A DNA stretch of 64,000 nucleotides, from positions 1,240,001 through 1,304,000 of the forward strand of contig NZ_CP091819.1 of NCBI RefSeq assembly GCF_019740355.2, in the 5' to 3' direction. This stretch comes from Paracrocinitomix mangrovi. Its GTDB lineage: Bacteria > Bacteroidota > Bacteroidia > Flavobacteriales_D > Crocinitomicaceae. This document shows positions 56,225 through 64,000 of the stretch, one piece after another (the first letter of the stretch is position 1; the number at the start of each line of letters is the position of its first letter). Both the position numbers and the translations under genes were made by a program. The notes beneath the pieces are model-generated. The model saw only the letters and a list, made by a program, of their open reading frames with translations. It made no database searches and was not told the DNA's origin.

Positions 56225-56395
56225 TTATTTCTTGGTGTTTACCAATTCTTGAGCCATTTCAACTTTTTCGTTTTGCGCTTTTTTGTATTTAGTGTAATCT
56301 ACAGTTCTGTAAGCATCACAAGTGTGACCTGATCCACAGCTAGAAACTGCTAAAACAAATAATCCTAATACTCCTGCTAAAAATACTTTTTTCAT
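56225..56395 (-). CDS. Small tandem lipoprotein 3 (56 residues)
   Basis: Found by reading the gap by eye. It begins MKKVFLAGVLGLFVLAVSSC (lipobox AVSS-C, Cys20), has Cys26, and the core is DAYRTVDYTKYKKAQNEKV followed by EMAQELVNTKK and a stop. It is closest to copy 1 in the core (DAYRT). It has its own terminator downstream and a 17-base palindrome in its leader, suggesting separate control. Confidence 0.75.
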   Translation of the reverse strand: MKKVFLAGVLGLFVLAVSSCGSGHTCDAYRTVDYTKYKKAQNEKVEMAQELVNTKK

Positions 56396-56413
56396 TTTGG
56401 TTTTTTTTGGTGT

Positions 56414-56430
56414 TGTCCAAAATTTGGACA
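56414..56430. repeat. Perfect palindrome in the leader of small lipoprotein 3
   Basis: TGTCCAAA and TTTGGACA around a single central A, 19 bases upstream of the ATG at 56395. Operator or leader hairpin. The rest of the 262-base gap (56396-56657) shows only a shorter palindrome (TCAACAGTTGA, 56548-56558). Confidence 0.45.
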
Positions 56431-56657
56431 GTTGGTTTTCTTAATCTTTGGTGCTGACAAAGACTAAACAAAACCCTGTCAACTTTTTTATAACTGTGCT
56501 AAAATAGCCAAAAAAAACAGACCCGTCAAATTCAAATGCCTTAGTAATCAACAGTTGACGTTAAAAAACTCTTTTGGAAATTGCGTATATCTCCCTAAAA
56601 ACAAGAGCTAGACGTATCTTTAAAAATTGTTGAAAAATCTACTTATTTAATAGAATT

Positions 56658-57611
56658 TTAATGTAGTTCATCCTTATAATGAGCCAAAATTTTAGCTAAA
56701 AGCACTTCGCTTAACTTCTGATATGACTCAACAGTCCATCCTCCAACATGTGGACTCAGAAGTACTTTCTCTGAATTCAATAACGCCTTAAAACTATCGC
56801 TCATATTTTCATTTTCGAACATATTTTCAAAAGATGACTTTTCATATTCTAATACATCCAAACAAGCTCCGAGAACTTTACCATCATTAATCCCCAAGAG
56901 TAAATCTGCAGTTTTGACAATCTTTCCCCTTGATAAATTAATCAGGTAAAAAGGCTTTTTCATTTTCTTGATAAAGGTAGCATCTATCAATGCTAAAGTC
57001 TCTTCATTTTGAGGAATGTGCAAACTAACAACATCTGACATATACATCAACTCATCCATGCTCACTTCTTTTACATGATCATTTTCAAATCCGGTCTTGT
57101 ACTTGTCGTATGCTAAAACTTCTACATCAAATCCTTTTAACTTTTTTGCAAAGGCCGCTCCATTATTACCATATCCAATAATCCCTACTTTCTTTCCATC
57201 CAACTCTACTCCCCTATTGCCCTCACGGTCCCATATTCCTGAACGAACCTCTCTATCAGCAGTATGAATTTTATTAAACATGCACAATAACATGCCCAAA
57301 GCGTGTTCTGCTACAGCATTTCTATTTCCCTCAGGAGCATTAAAAAGTTGAATACTTCTACGCTCACAATACTCCAGGTCAATGTTCTCCATTCCTGCTC
57401 CGGATCTAGCTATAAATTTCAATTCACCAAAATGGTCCAGAAATTCAGCATTCATTGGAAATCTAGAACGAACAACTATTCCTTCAAAATCAAATGCTTT
57501 GGAAATAATCTCATCAATTGAAGTCTGTGTGCAATCATAACAGTCAAAACCGTTATCCGTTAATCCATTCCACAAAGCTTCATGTACAGTGTCTACAAAT
57601 GCTACTTTCAT
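56658..57611 (-). CDS. D-isomer-specific 2-hydroxyacid dehydrogenase
   Basis: A 317-residue NAD-dependent oxidoreductase of the SerA/hydroxyacid group. The NAD fold is seen in VGIIGYGNNGAAFAKKL. The substrate Arg is in IARSGAGMENID and the general-acid His in LLSPHVGGWT, with LINLSRGKIV between. It lacks the C-terminal ACT domain of long SerA. The true substrate is not determined; the PNEE-type motif of known specific subgroups is not evident. It starts 28 bases after the kelch-like secreted protein on the same strand. Confidence 0.88.
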   Translation of the reverse strand: MKVAFVDTVHEALWNGLTDNGFDCYDCTQTSIDEIISKAFDFEGIVVRSRFPMNAEFLDHFGELKFIARSGAGMENIDLEYCERRSIQLFNAPEGNRNAVAEHALGMLLCMFNKIHTADREVRSGIWDREGNRGVELDGKKVGIIGYGNNGAAFAKKLKGFDVEVLAYDKYKTGFENDHVKEVSMDELMYMSDVVSLHIPQNEETLALIDATFIKKMKKPFYLINLSRGKIVKTADLLLGINDGKVLGACLDVLEYEKSSFENMFENENMSDSFKALLNSEKVLLSPHVGGWTVESYQKLSEVLLAKILAHYKDELH

Positions 57612-57639
57612 ATAAATCTAAGTAGCACTAATGTAAATA

Positions 57640-59247
57640 CTATTTCTTGATTAATTTATAGTATACGTAAGAAGAGCCATTGTATAATCTTACAATGTAA
57701 TTTCCTTTAGACAATTCAGAAACATCAATCATTGTAGAATAATTTCCTGCTTCCAAATTTTCATCCCCCAAATTCAATACAACTTTACCAGAAGTATCCA
57801 TGATTGAAATATTTGAAGTTCCATTTTTAGGAATCACGTATTCAATTGTTACCTCTTTTTTAGCAGGATTTGGATAGATATTATTACTGTACACATCTAA
57901 ATTTTGTGTCACAAATTCTTCATTACCTGCAATTGCTTTGTTTACATATACTTTGAAAATTGTAGTACTGGCACTACTTTGAGATCCATCATTAATAAAA
58001 AAGATGTTTTCTGCAGTACTTTCAATTCCTCCATATACATATCCAATAAGTGTCTTCGCTTGAGGGATTGCATTGATATCTATAATATCATTGTCAATCA
58101 AATAATCTCCTGTTGGAATAAATTCTGCTCCAGAACCCAACAATGCAGGCATCTGAACATAACCTAAAGCATATTCACTCATGCTTCCATCAGATAATCT
58201 GGTAACCTTACTAATTGTTTTAACAAATGGAACTTCAGTATCCTCTACCAATGTTCCTGTTGTATCATAATGGAATTGACTCATTCCTCCAAAAAAGATA
58301 GTATGCATAGCCTGAGCAGAACTGTCATAAAATGGAACCTTTGCTGAGTGGTACTGACTCAAGTACTGGCTAAATGTGTTGTTAACAGTGTAAGTAGTTC
58401 CTTCTACGTCTACCGTGTTCAAATAAGGCATATCATTGTAATCAAAAACTCCTGAAAATGCCGTATAGCCAATTGATCCATTAGGGAAAATTTGTTTTAC
58501 CATGTTATAATCTCTTCTGTGAAGATTAATGGTGTCCACGACTTCATCATAGTTAATAATGGACATATTCACACCATCATCATCAATATCAAACTCTTTA
58601 ATCGCACTTGTATATTCCTGTACAAAACCAGGTCCATGATCAGGTCCCATTGGATTATAGGCACCATCAAACAATTGACCTCCCACTAGATAAAACTTTG
58701 AATTGGCATATCCTAAATATCCACCTGTTACTTTTACTCTTGAATCAGTAATTTGTCTAAAGAAAGTGGTAATATCTCCTCCTTGCATCACAGAATCTGC
58801 CAAACCATTTAAGTCTACAGCAGTTAAATTAGAATAGGTGATGTGATCTGCATTTGTCGTACTATAACCGTATCCACCTGTAATGTACAAGGTTGTATCT
58901 ATCTGATAAAAATTTTGATTTGTACTTTGAAGTTGTTCAAATATTCCAGCGCTTAAACCAGATAAGTCCGCTTCCCAACTTTGCTCACCCACAGGATCAA
59001 TCACATAAACTTTCTTGTTGTTGTCTTGTTCTAAAAAAGCAGCAAACGGTTGTCTTTGGTGAAGTCCATCCACTCTTCCTCCTAAAATCACCCAGTAATT
59101 ATCTGAAGTTTTACCCCAGCTAAACGAATGAACACCAGGGGCGTTTGTAATCGTAAATGGTTCAATTTCTATGGCAAAAGCTTCTGGCGATTGTGCACTA
59201 GCAGTAATTCCGGCCAAAAGCGTAAAAGTTAGAGCGAGCTTTTTCAT
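57640..59247 (-). CDS. Secreted kelch-like propeller protein, T9SS type A tail
   Basis: About 535 residues. The signal peptide ends TASA-QSPEAF; ATG 59247 gives the basic MKKLAL start and ATG 59253 is an alternative. The body has kelch-like blades (YWVILGGRVDG, TLYITGGYGY, KFYLVGGQLFDG, TIFFGGMSQF, IGYVYGGIES). The last ~75 residues are a type A secretion tail (IYPNPAKKEVTIEY, IMDTSGKVVLN, KGNYIVRLYNGSSYVYYKLIKK). The upstream gap carries a CRP-like palindrome and a near-consensus -7. Function unknown. Confidence 0.87.
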   Translation of the reverse strand: MKKLALTFTLLAGITASAQSPEAFAIEIEPFTITNAPGVHSFSWGKTSDNYWVILGGRVDGLHQRQPFAAFLEQDNNKKVYVIDPVGEQSWEADLSGLSAGIFEQLQSTNQNFYQIDTTLYITGGYGYSTTNADHITYSNLTAVDLNGLADSVMQGGDITTFFRQITDSRVKVTGGYLGYANSKFYLVGGQLFDGAYNPMGPDHGPGFVQEYTSAIKEFDIDDDGVNMSIINYDEVVDTINLHRRDYNMVKQIFPNGSIGYTAFSGVFDYNDMPYLNTVDVEGTTYTVNNTFSQYLSQYHSAKVPFYDSSAQAMHTIFFGGMSQFHYDTTGTLVEDTEVPFVKTISKVTRLSDGSMSEYALGYVQMPALLGSGAEFIPTGDYLIDNDIIDINAIPQAKTLIGYVYGGIESTAENIFFINDGSQSSASTTIFKVYVNKAIAGNEEFVTQNLDVYSNNIYPNPAKKEVTIEYVIPKNGTSNISIMDTSGKVVLNLGDENLEAGNYSTMIDVSELSKGNYIVRLYNGSSYVYYKLIKK

Positions 59248-59269
59248 GATCATTAATTTTAATTCTTCT

Positions 59270-59277
59270 TAAAGATA
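59270..59277 (-). promoter_or_regulatory. Near-consensus -7 element for the kelch-like gene
   Basis: On the minus strand TATCTTTA, one mismatch from TAnnTTTG, 23 bases before ATG 59247. No -33 TTG is present, which fits an activator-dependent promoter. Confidence 0.45.
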
Positions 59278-59298
59278 TCACTTGCTCAGTGAGTAGAA

Positions 59299-59314
59299 TG
59301 TGATAAATATCACA
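59299..59314. promoter_or_regulatory. CRP/FNR-family binding-site candidate
   Basis: TGTGATAAATATCACA is a perfect palindrome fitting TGTGA-N6-TCACA. Its centre lies about 40-44 bases upstream of the start predicted from the -7 at 59270-59277, the position used by class II activators. It overlaps the last five bases of mgtE. Confidence 0.55.
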
Positions 59315-60662
59315 TATACACAAAATAAGCAACCATGAAATAGATTGATAAACCAATAATGTCATTGGCCGTTGTTATAAAGGGACCTGTAGCAAGTGCA
59401 GGATCAATCTTTATTCGATCCAATAGAAGTGGAACCAATGCACCAAGAACAGCAGCAATCACAACAACAACAAAAAGTGAAATAGAAATTGTAGTTCCCA
59501 ATAAAATGTCCCCATTAAAAGTGTAATTGACTCCAAAAATGATAACAGAACAAATAAATCCTACCATCATTCCTACCAAGGTTTCTTTTCCAACTTGCTT
59601 AAACAAACTTTGAAATTGAAAATCTTTTGAAGCCAATCCTTGTACGATAATAGCTGAAGATTGTACACCTACATTACCTGCTGTTGCTACAATTAGCGGA
59701 ATAAAAAATGCCAATGCCGGATTTAAGTCAATTTGAGATTCATACCCTCTAATTATTTGAGATGCTGCAACCCCTCCTGCTAATCCTATCAATATCCATG
59801 GTAACCTTGATCGAGTATTTTTAAAAACCGTAGAAGAAGCTTCCAAGTTTTCAGAGATACCTGAAGCCATTTGGAAATCTTTTTCTGCTTCTTCCATGAT
59901 AACGTCAACAACATCATCAATGGTAATTCTACCCACTAGCTTATGCTGTCTATCAACTACAGGAAGAGAAACAAGGTCATACTTCTCCATGATTTCAGCT
60001 ACAACTTCAGCTTTCTCATGAACTTTTACATAATGAACTTTATCACGGATATAAATGTCTTCAATTTGTGTTTTAGGTTCAGCAAAAAGTAAACTTTTCA
60101 GAGACAAAATCCCCAATAGAATTCCGTCGTCATCAACTACATAAATACTGTAAACTTTCTCTATATTTTCAGCTTGCTTTCGCAATTCAATGACACAACG
60201 CTCTATTTTCCAATTAGCTTTGGTCTGAAAATATTCTTTATTCATCAATCCCCCGGCTGTATCTCCCTCATAGTTTAAAAGGTCGATAATCTCAGAAGCG
60301 TGCTCTTTATCTTCAAGTTGAGATATAATCTCATCTTTTTCGTCATCTTCTAATTCACCAAGGATATCGGCAGCATCATCAGTTTCCAGATTGTCAATTT
60401 GATCAACAATCTCTTCTGTAGACATCAATTTCATGAATTTGATTCGGTAATCCTCATCAAATTCAATTAATACTTCTGCGGTGATTTCATCATTGAGGTT
60501 CTCAAAAATATATTTGGCCTCTGCAATGGACAATGACTCCATTAAATCAGCAATATCTGCAGGGTGAAGCAAATTGAGTTCTTTCTCAATCCCAACAGCA
60601 TCCTGGTTTTCAACCATTAGTTGAACGCGATCTAGAAATTCTTTTGTCAATTCTACTTTCAC
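59310..60662 (-). CDS. mgtE: MgtE-family magnesium channel
   Basis: A 450-residue Mg2+ channel. The N-domain (about 1-120; LHPADIADLMESL, DDAADILGELEDD), tandem CBS domains (about 130-260; VYSIYVVDDDG, SLPVVDRQHKLVGRITIDDVV) and five membrane helices (PWILIGLAGGVAAS onward) are present, with the pore signature ATAGNVGVQSSAIIVQG and the final FITTANDIIGLSIYF. The start is taken as GTG 60662 (MKVELTKEF), because the upstream TTG at 60698 is the end of the -7 element. Confidence 0.93.
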   Translation of the reverse strand: MKVELTKEFLDRVQLMVENQDAVGIEKELNLLHPADIADLMESLSIAEAKYIFENLNDEITAEVLIEFDEDYRIKFMKLMSTEEIVDQIDNLETDDAADILGELEDDEKDEIISQLEDKEHASEIIDLLNYEGDTAGGLMNKEYFQTKANWKIERCVIELRKQAENIEKVYSIYVVDDDGILLGILSLKSLLFAEPKTQIEDIYIRDKVHYVKVHEKAEVVAEIMEKYDLVSLPVVDRQHKLVGRITIDDVVDVIMEEAEKDFQMASGISENLEASSTVFKNTRSRLPWILIGLAGGVAASQIIRGYESQIDLNPALAFFIPLIVATAGNVGVQSSAIIVQGLASKDFQFQSLFKQVGKETLVGMMVGFICSVIIFGVNYTFNGDILLGTTISISLFVVVVIAAVLGALVPLLLDRIKIDPALATGPFITTANDIIGLSIYFMVAYFVYM

Positions 60663-60695
60663 AGATATTCTGTTTAATGAAATATTACTTGCCCG

Positions 60696-60703
60696 CAAAG
60701 ATA
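60696..60703 (-). promoter_or_regulatory. -7 promoter element for mgtE
   Basis: On the minus strand TATCTTTG matches TAnnTTTG exactly, 33 bases before GTG 60662. Its last three bases are the TTG that would otherwise look like a start codon. Confidence 0.65.
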
Positions 60704-60758
60704 AGGGCTTTATTGTAATCCTAAGTTTATACGGATATTATCAAAAAATGTTGGGATG

Positions 60759-63700
60759 CTAATTATTCGGTGAGATGAGCTCAAAAAGCTGAACTTTCTG
60801 ATTATTATTACCAACTAAGAAAGCTGTTCTACCTTCTTTACCAATTTTAATAACAGAAATGCTTTTGGCATTATGAGGGGCATAAAACCCACTCTCTTTA
60901 GCTGGAACATAATCAAATTCACCCTCCTTATTTTGTAATAAAACAACACCACAACCAGCATCATACCTAGTAGTTTCAACTTCAGAGTTAAACCTGTTCC
61001 CTACCCCAATGATATCTAACAGCCCATCATTATTAATATCAATTACTTCAAAATCATTTAAAAATGAAAATTGAGCCTCAGTTACAAAAGGTTTAAACTC
61101 CATTCCTTTTTCACCATTGTTCAACAAAACACCGCTTCTAAATTCTGTAACCTTATAATGGAGAGACTTTTCTAGCTTTTCCTTGCCGTAAATATCTTCC
61201 AAATGTGAATTGGCAAATGACAGATAAGTTGGGAATTTCTCAACAATAAAAGGCATTTGGGTACTTGAACACTCTCTCCCTCTAACGGGTAACTGATAAT
61301 TATCTCTATTATATGCAAGTACAATATCCAAACTCCCATTTGCATCAAAATCATTTGCATAAACTTCTAAAGGATGATTTGCAGATGCTTTAAATTTATT
61401 ATTGATTCCTGCATTTCCAAGAACATAATCATCATCTCCATCATTGTCAATGTCAACTGCCTTAATTGTTGTCCACCATCCAGGAAGATTAACCCAGTTT
61501 TTATGATGAATGTAAACTCCTTTGACATTTTCCATCAATTCAATATTCATCCATTCACCCACCAACAAAATATCTTCATCTCCGTCATTATCTATATCAG
61601 AAAAAACGGCGTCATTTACCATTCCTAGATATTCCATTTGAGGAGCAAAGTCCTTGGTTCTATCTCTAAAAAAGCCTTTTTCACTTCGGTATAATTTTGT
61701 TTTCCCGGCATAAGGATACTTTTTCGGGTAGGCCGGACCACAAACTATAAAATCAGTATCGCCGTCTTTGTCAAAATCATTTGAAACAATTTTACCAGAG
61801 TTGATTAGTTCTTTAGAAGGCATTGCATTTTTAACCCAGCCAAATCTTCCTATACCATCTCCTATGTAAATTCTATTTTCTAATGCAGTATCTCCTTCTG
61901 CAAATTGATATCCCCCAGAAGTGATAAATAAATCGATCTTTTTATCTCCATTTACATCAAAAAGTACAACATCTCCATCTTCAGAAGATTGATGATTATA
62001 AAAGGACCTGCTAAGCATTGATTTAAAAGTACCATTAGGATTTTGAAGATAAACTCCTGGAATTTTGCCAACTGAAGAAGAAATAACAAAATCTTCCAAT
62101 CCATTGTTGTCAATATCCGCCACATCAATTGCAGGACCTTTAGTAGACATCATATGCGGCAACAAAACTTCTTCCTCAAAATCATTATACTTATTGTCAA
62201 CATATATTGCATCTAACTTCATGTCTGCAGATATTTCCTTGAATAGTTGCTTTTTAATTGGCTCTTCTTCCAATATTTCAGGATAAGACAAATCTTCTTT
62301 TAACCTTATAATATTAAAGTTTGAATTACTAAGAGATATCTTGTATTTAGATCCATCTCTTTTGTGCATAACAATGTACTCGATAGGGTCTTCTTTATCA
62401 GAATAAAAAATGATTTCCTTTTCAACTGTAGAGGCATAACCTCTCACAAAATAAGCTTCTTTATACTGGCTTTTTTTAGCCGATTTAGCTTCAAAAATCA
62501 ATCCTGCCAATTCGGCTTGAGGAATTCTATAAGTTTGGAGAACTACAGTACAACCGGCTCTTGGCAATGTATTTTCATAAACGGATGCTAGTGTATCAAC
62601 ATTGTTTAGCACTAAATCTAAATCACCGTCATTATCTAAATCCGCATATGCAGCTCCGTTAGTATTAATACGCTCATCTACACCCCAGTCCACCCTTTTA
62701 TCTTCAAATTTCAATTTACCTGTATTCCTAAAGAAGAAATTTTCAATTTTAACTGCAGGAATTAATTCCAAAAACTCTTGTATCGTTATTTCACCTTTCT
62801 TGGCTTTAGCTTGATCCAAAAAATAACCTATGTCATTGTTTTTAGTATCTCTTTTGTACCCATTCGATATAAATAAATCTTGATAGCCATCCATATCAAT
62901 ATCCATAAACAATGGAGCCCAACTCCAATCAGTTTTGGCAACTCCTGCATACTGAGCAATCTCTTGAAAACTTCCCATACCTGTATTGAGATGCAACATA
63001 TTGTGCATGTACTGATATCCCCAGCCTAATTGAACCCTTGCAAAAAATTTCATGGGATCCATGGATGCCATGTTGGTTTTAGATCTTTCGTGCTGTTCAA
63101 AAGCCATATCAACACTTATGTAGTCAAATAAACCATCATTATTGAAATCTCCTACGTCATTTCCCATTGAATAATTACTGGTATGCTTCAGGTAACTTAA
63201 ATTCTCATCAACAAAAGTGTTATTCTGTTGATTGATAAAAAGATGATCTGGTTCATCAAAGTCATTGCAAACAAGGATATCAGGATATCCATCTTTGTTA
63301 ACATCACTAACTGCCAGACCTAATCCGTATCCAAATTCTTTTATCCCTGATTGCTGAGTTATATCTACAAACTGACCATCAATATTTTCTAGTAATACAT
63401 CACTTTCAATTTGACCTGATTCTATTTTTTGAATCAACTGCTGAAAATCAACATTGTGCTTAAAATCTCCTGGATGTCCCATTACATAAAGATCAAGGTC
63501 TCCATCAAGATCAATATCTAAAGGTGCCGCTTGAGTATAATGACCATTTAAATTTAAACCATATTGTTCCGCTTCCTCTTTAAAAGTCCCATCTCCCTGA
63601 TTGATGTACAATACATTAAAAAGTTGATCTACATACTTATCTGGACCACTTCTACATACATATATATCATCCCAACCGTCAGCATTTACGTCAAAAATAC

Positions 63701-64000
63701 AAACACCCGTACTCCATCCATTCTTTTTAATTCCTGAAGATTCAGTAACATCTTTAAATTTTAAATTCCCTAAATTTTGATACAATCTGTCATCAACCAT
63801 ATTACCTGCCAGAAATATATCCGGTAACTGGTCATTATTAAAGTCTATTATTCCAACTCCAGCGCCATTGTACAAATAATCATATTTCATGATATTTGTT
63901 TTTTCATCTTCAGATATTTGATTGTTAAAATTGATTCCTGAAAGATTAGCATTCACTGATTTATACGCACTTTGCTGCCCGAGTGTAAAATATGTGATAG
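60759..64000 (-). CDS. FG-GAP/VCBS repeat protein (UnbV/CRTAC1-like), 5' end outside window
   Basis: The frame stays open from 63956 (a GTG) to the window edge, so at least 1079 residues are present and the N-terminus, with any signal peptide, is missing. The first half has FG-GAP blades with calcium-loop motifs (IIDFNNDQLPDIF, IFDVNADGWDDIY, DIDLDGDLDLYV, DVNKDGYPDILV, DFNNDGLFDYI, DLDNDGDLDLVL). A UnbV-like stretch follows (about residues 460-560 of the visible part; YFVRGYASTVEKEIIFY). A second blade set comes next (DIDNNGLEDFVI, DVNGDKKIDLFI, DFDKDGDTDFIV, DIDNDGDEDILL). Family members are large secreted or surface proteins of unclear role. No T9SS tail is seen at the C-terminus (VQLFELISPNN). 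Confidence 0.87.
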   Translation of the reverse strand, partial: ITYFTLGQQSAYKSVNANLSGINFNNQISEDEKTNIMKYDYLYNGAGVGIIDFNNDQLPDIFLAGNMVDDRLYQNLGNLKFKDVTESSGIKKNGWSTGVCIFDVNADGWDDIYVCRSGPDKYVDQLFNVLYINQGDGTFKEEAEQYGLNLNGHYTQAAPLDIDLDGDLDLYVMGHPGDFKHNVDFQQLIQKIESGQIESDVLLENIDGQFVDITQQSGIKEFGYGLGLAVSDVNKDGYPDILVCNDFDEPDHLFINQQNNTFVDENLSYLKHTSNYSMGNDVGDFNNDGLFDYISVDMAFEQHERSKTNMASMDPMKFFARVQLGWGYQYMHNMLHLNTGMGSFQEIAQYAGVAKTDWSWAPLFMDIDMDGYQDLFISNGYKRDTKNNDIGYFLDQAKAKKGEITIQEFLELIPAVKIENFFFRNTGKLKFEDKRVDWGVDERINTNGAAYADLDNDGDLDLVLNNVDTLASVYENTLPRAGCTVVLQTYRIPQAELAGLIFEAKSAKKSQYKEAYFVRGYASTVEKEIIFYSDKEDPIEYIVMHKRDGSKYKISLSNSNFNIIRLKEDLSYPEILEEEPIKKQLFKEISADMKLDAIYVDNKYNDFEEEVLLPHMMSTKGPAIDVADIDNNGLEDFVISSSVGKIPGVYLQNPNGTFKSMLSRSFYNHQSSEDGDVVLFDVNGDKKIDLFITSGGYQFAEGDTALENRIYIGDGIGRFGWVKNAMPSKELINSGKIVSNDFDKDGDTDFIVCGPAYPKKYPYAGKTKLYRSEKGFFRDRTKDFAPQMEYLGMVNDAVFSDIDNDGDEDILLVGEWMNIELMENVKGVYIHHKNWVNLPGWWTTIKAVDIDNDGDDDYVLGNAGINNKFKASANHPLEVYANDFDANGSLDIVLAYNRDNYQLPVRGRECSSTQMPFIVEKFPTYLSFANSHLEDIYGKEKLEKSLHYKVTEFRSGVLLNNGEKGMEFKPFVTEAQFSFLNDFEVIDINNDGLLDIIGVGNRFNSEVETTRYDAGCGVVLLQNKEGEFDYVPAKESGFYAPHNAKSISVIKIGKEGRTAFLVGNNNQKVQLFELISPNN

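Overview
The window is a 64 kb AT-rich chromosomal segment of a Bacteroidota bacterium, most likely a Flavobacteriales-type gliding or surface-colonising organism. The evidence is: proteins with type A and type B sorting tails of the type IX secretion system (T9SS); PorP/SprF outer-membrane proteins; PorE-like OmpA proteins; near-absence of Shine-Dalgarno sites; and repeated use of the Bacteroidota -7 promoter element TAnnTTTG. No rRNA, tRNA, insertion sequence, prophage or CRISPR array was seen. Both ends cut a gene: an S9 peptidase on the left and an FG-GAP/UnbV-like repeat protein on the right. The largest gene-free stretches are 282 and 262 bases.

Positions 1-24 kb are dominated by cell-surface machinery. 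Three tandem modules each start with a giant secreted repeat protein (1151, 1246 and 1387 residues) ending in a type B T9SS tail. Each is followed without a real gap by a PorP/SprF-family protein, and in modules 2 and 3 also by a PorE-like protein (TPR, propeller, regulatory-like domain, OmpA domain). A divergent pair (a type A secreted propeller protein and an RDD membrane protein) separates modules 2 and 3. The heads of adhesins 1 and 2 match each other, while the tails and PorP partners of adhesins 2 and 3 match each other, so heads and export/anchoring parts have been reshuffled.

Positions 24-46 kb are mixed. They hold an FKBP lipoprotein, a two-gene HTTM/DUF5819-like membrane pair, and fumarylacetoacetase followed by a 20-repeat MORN protein and a bifunctional Rel protein. 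Next is a run Fur - STAS - purA - OstA/LptA-like - propeller/SpoIIE phosphatase - membrane protein, then LpxD - GAF/SpoIIE phosphatase - membrane protein. A strong terminator-like hairpin lies inside the start of the OstA-like gene. The STAS protein and two SpoIIE phosphatases suggest a partner-switching signalling circuit next to lipopolysaccharide genes.

Positions 46-64 kb hold folE with three downstream envelope genes, a GreA/GreB-like protein, and a probable operon adk - obg - MORN lipoprotein - bioB - bioF - bioD. After these come clpB, three tandem 56-58 residue paralogous lipoproteins (two of them very short and easily missed), a 2-hydroxyacid dehydrogenase, a kelch-like type A secreted protein with a CRP-like palindrome upstream, mgtE, and the partial FG-GAP protein.
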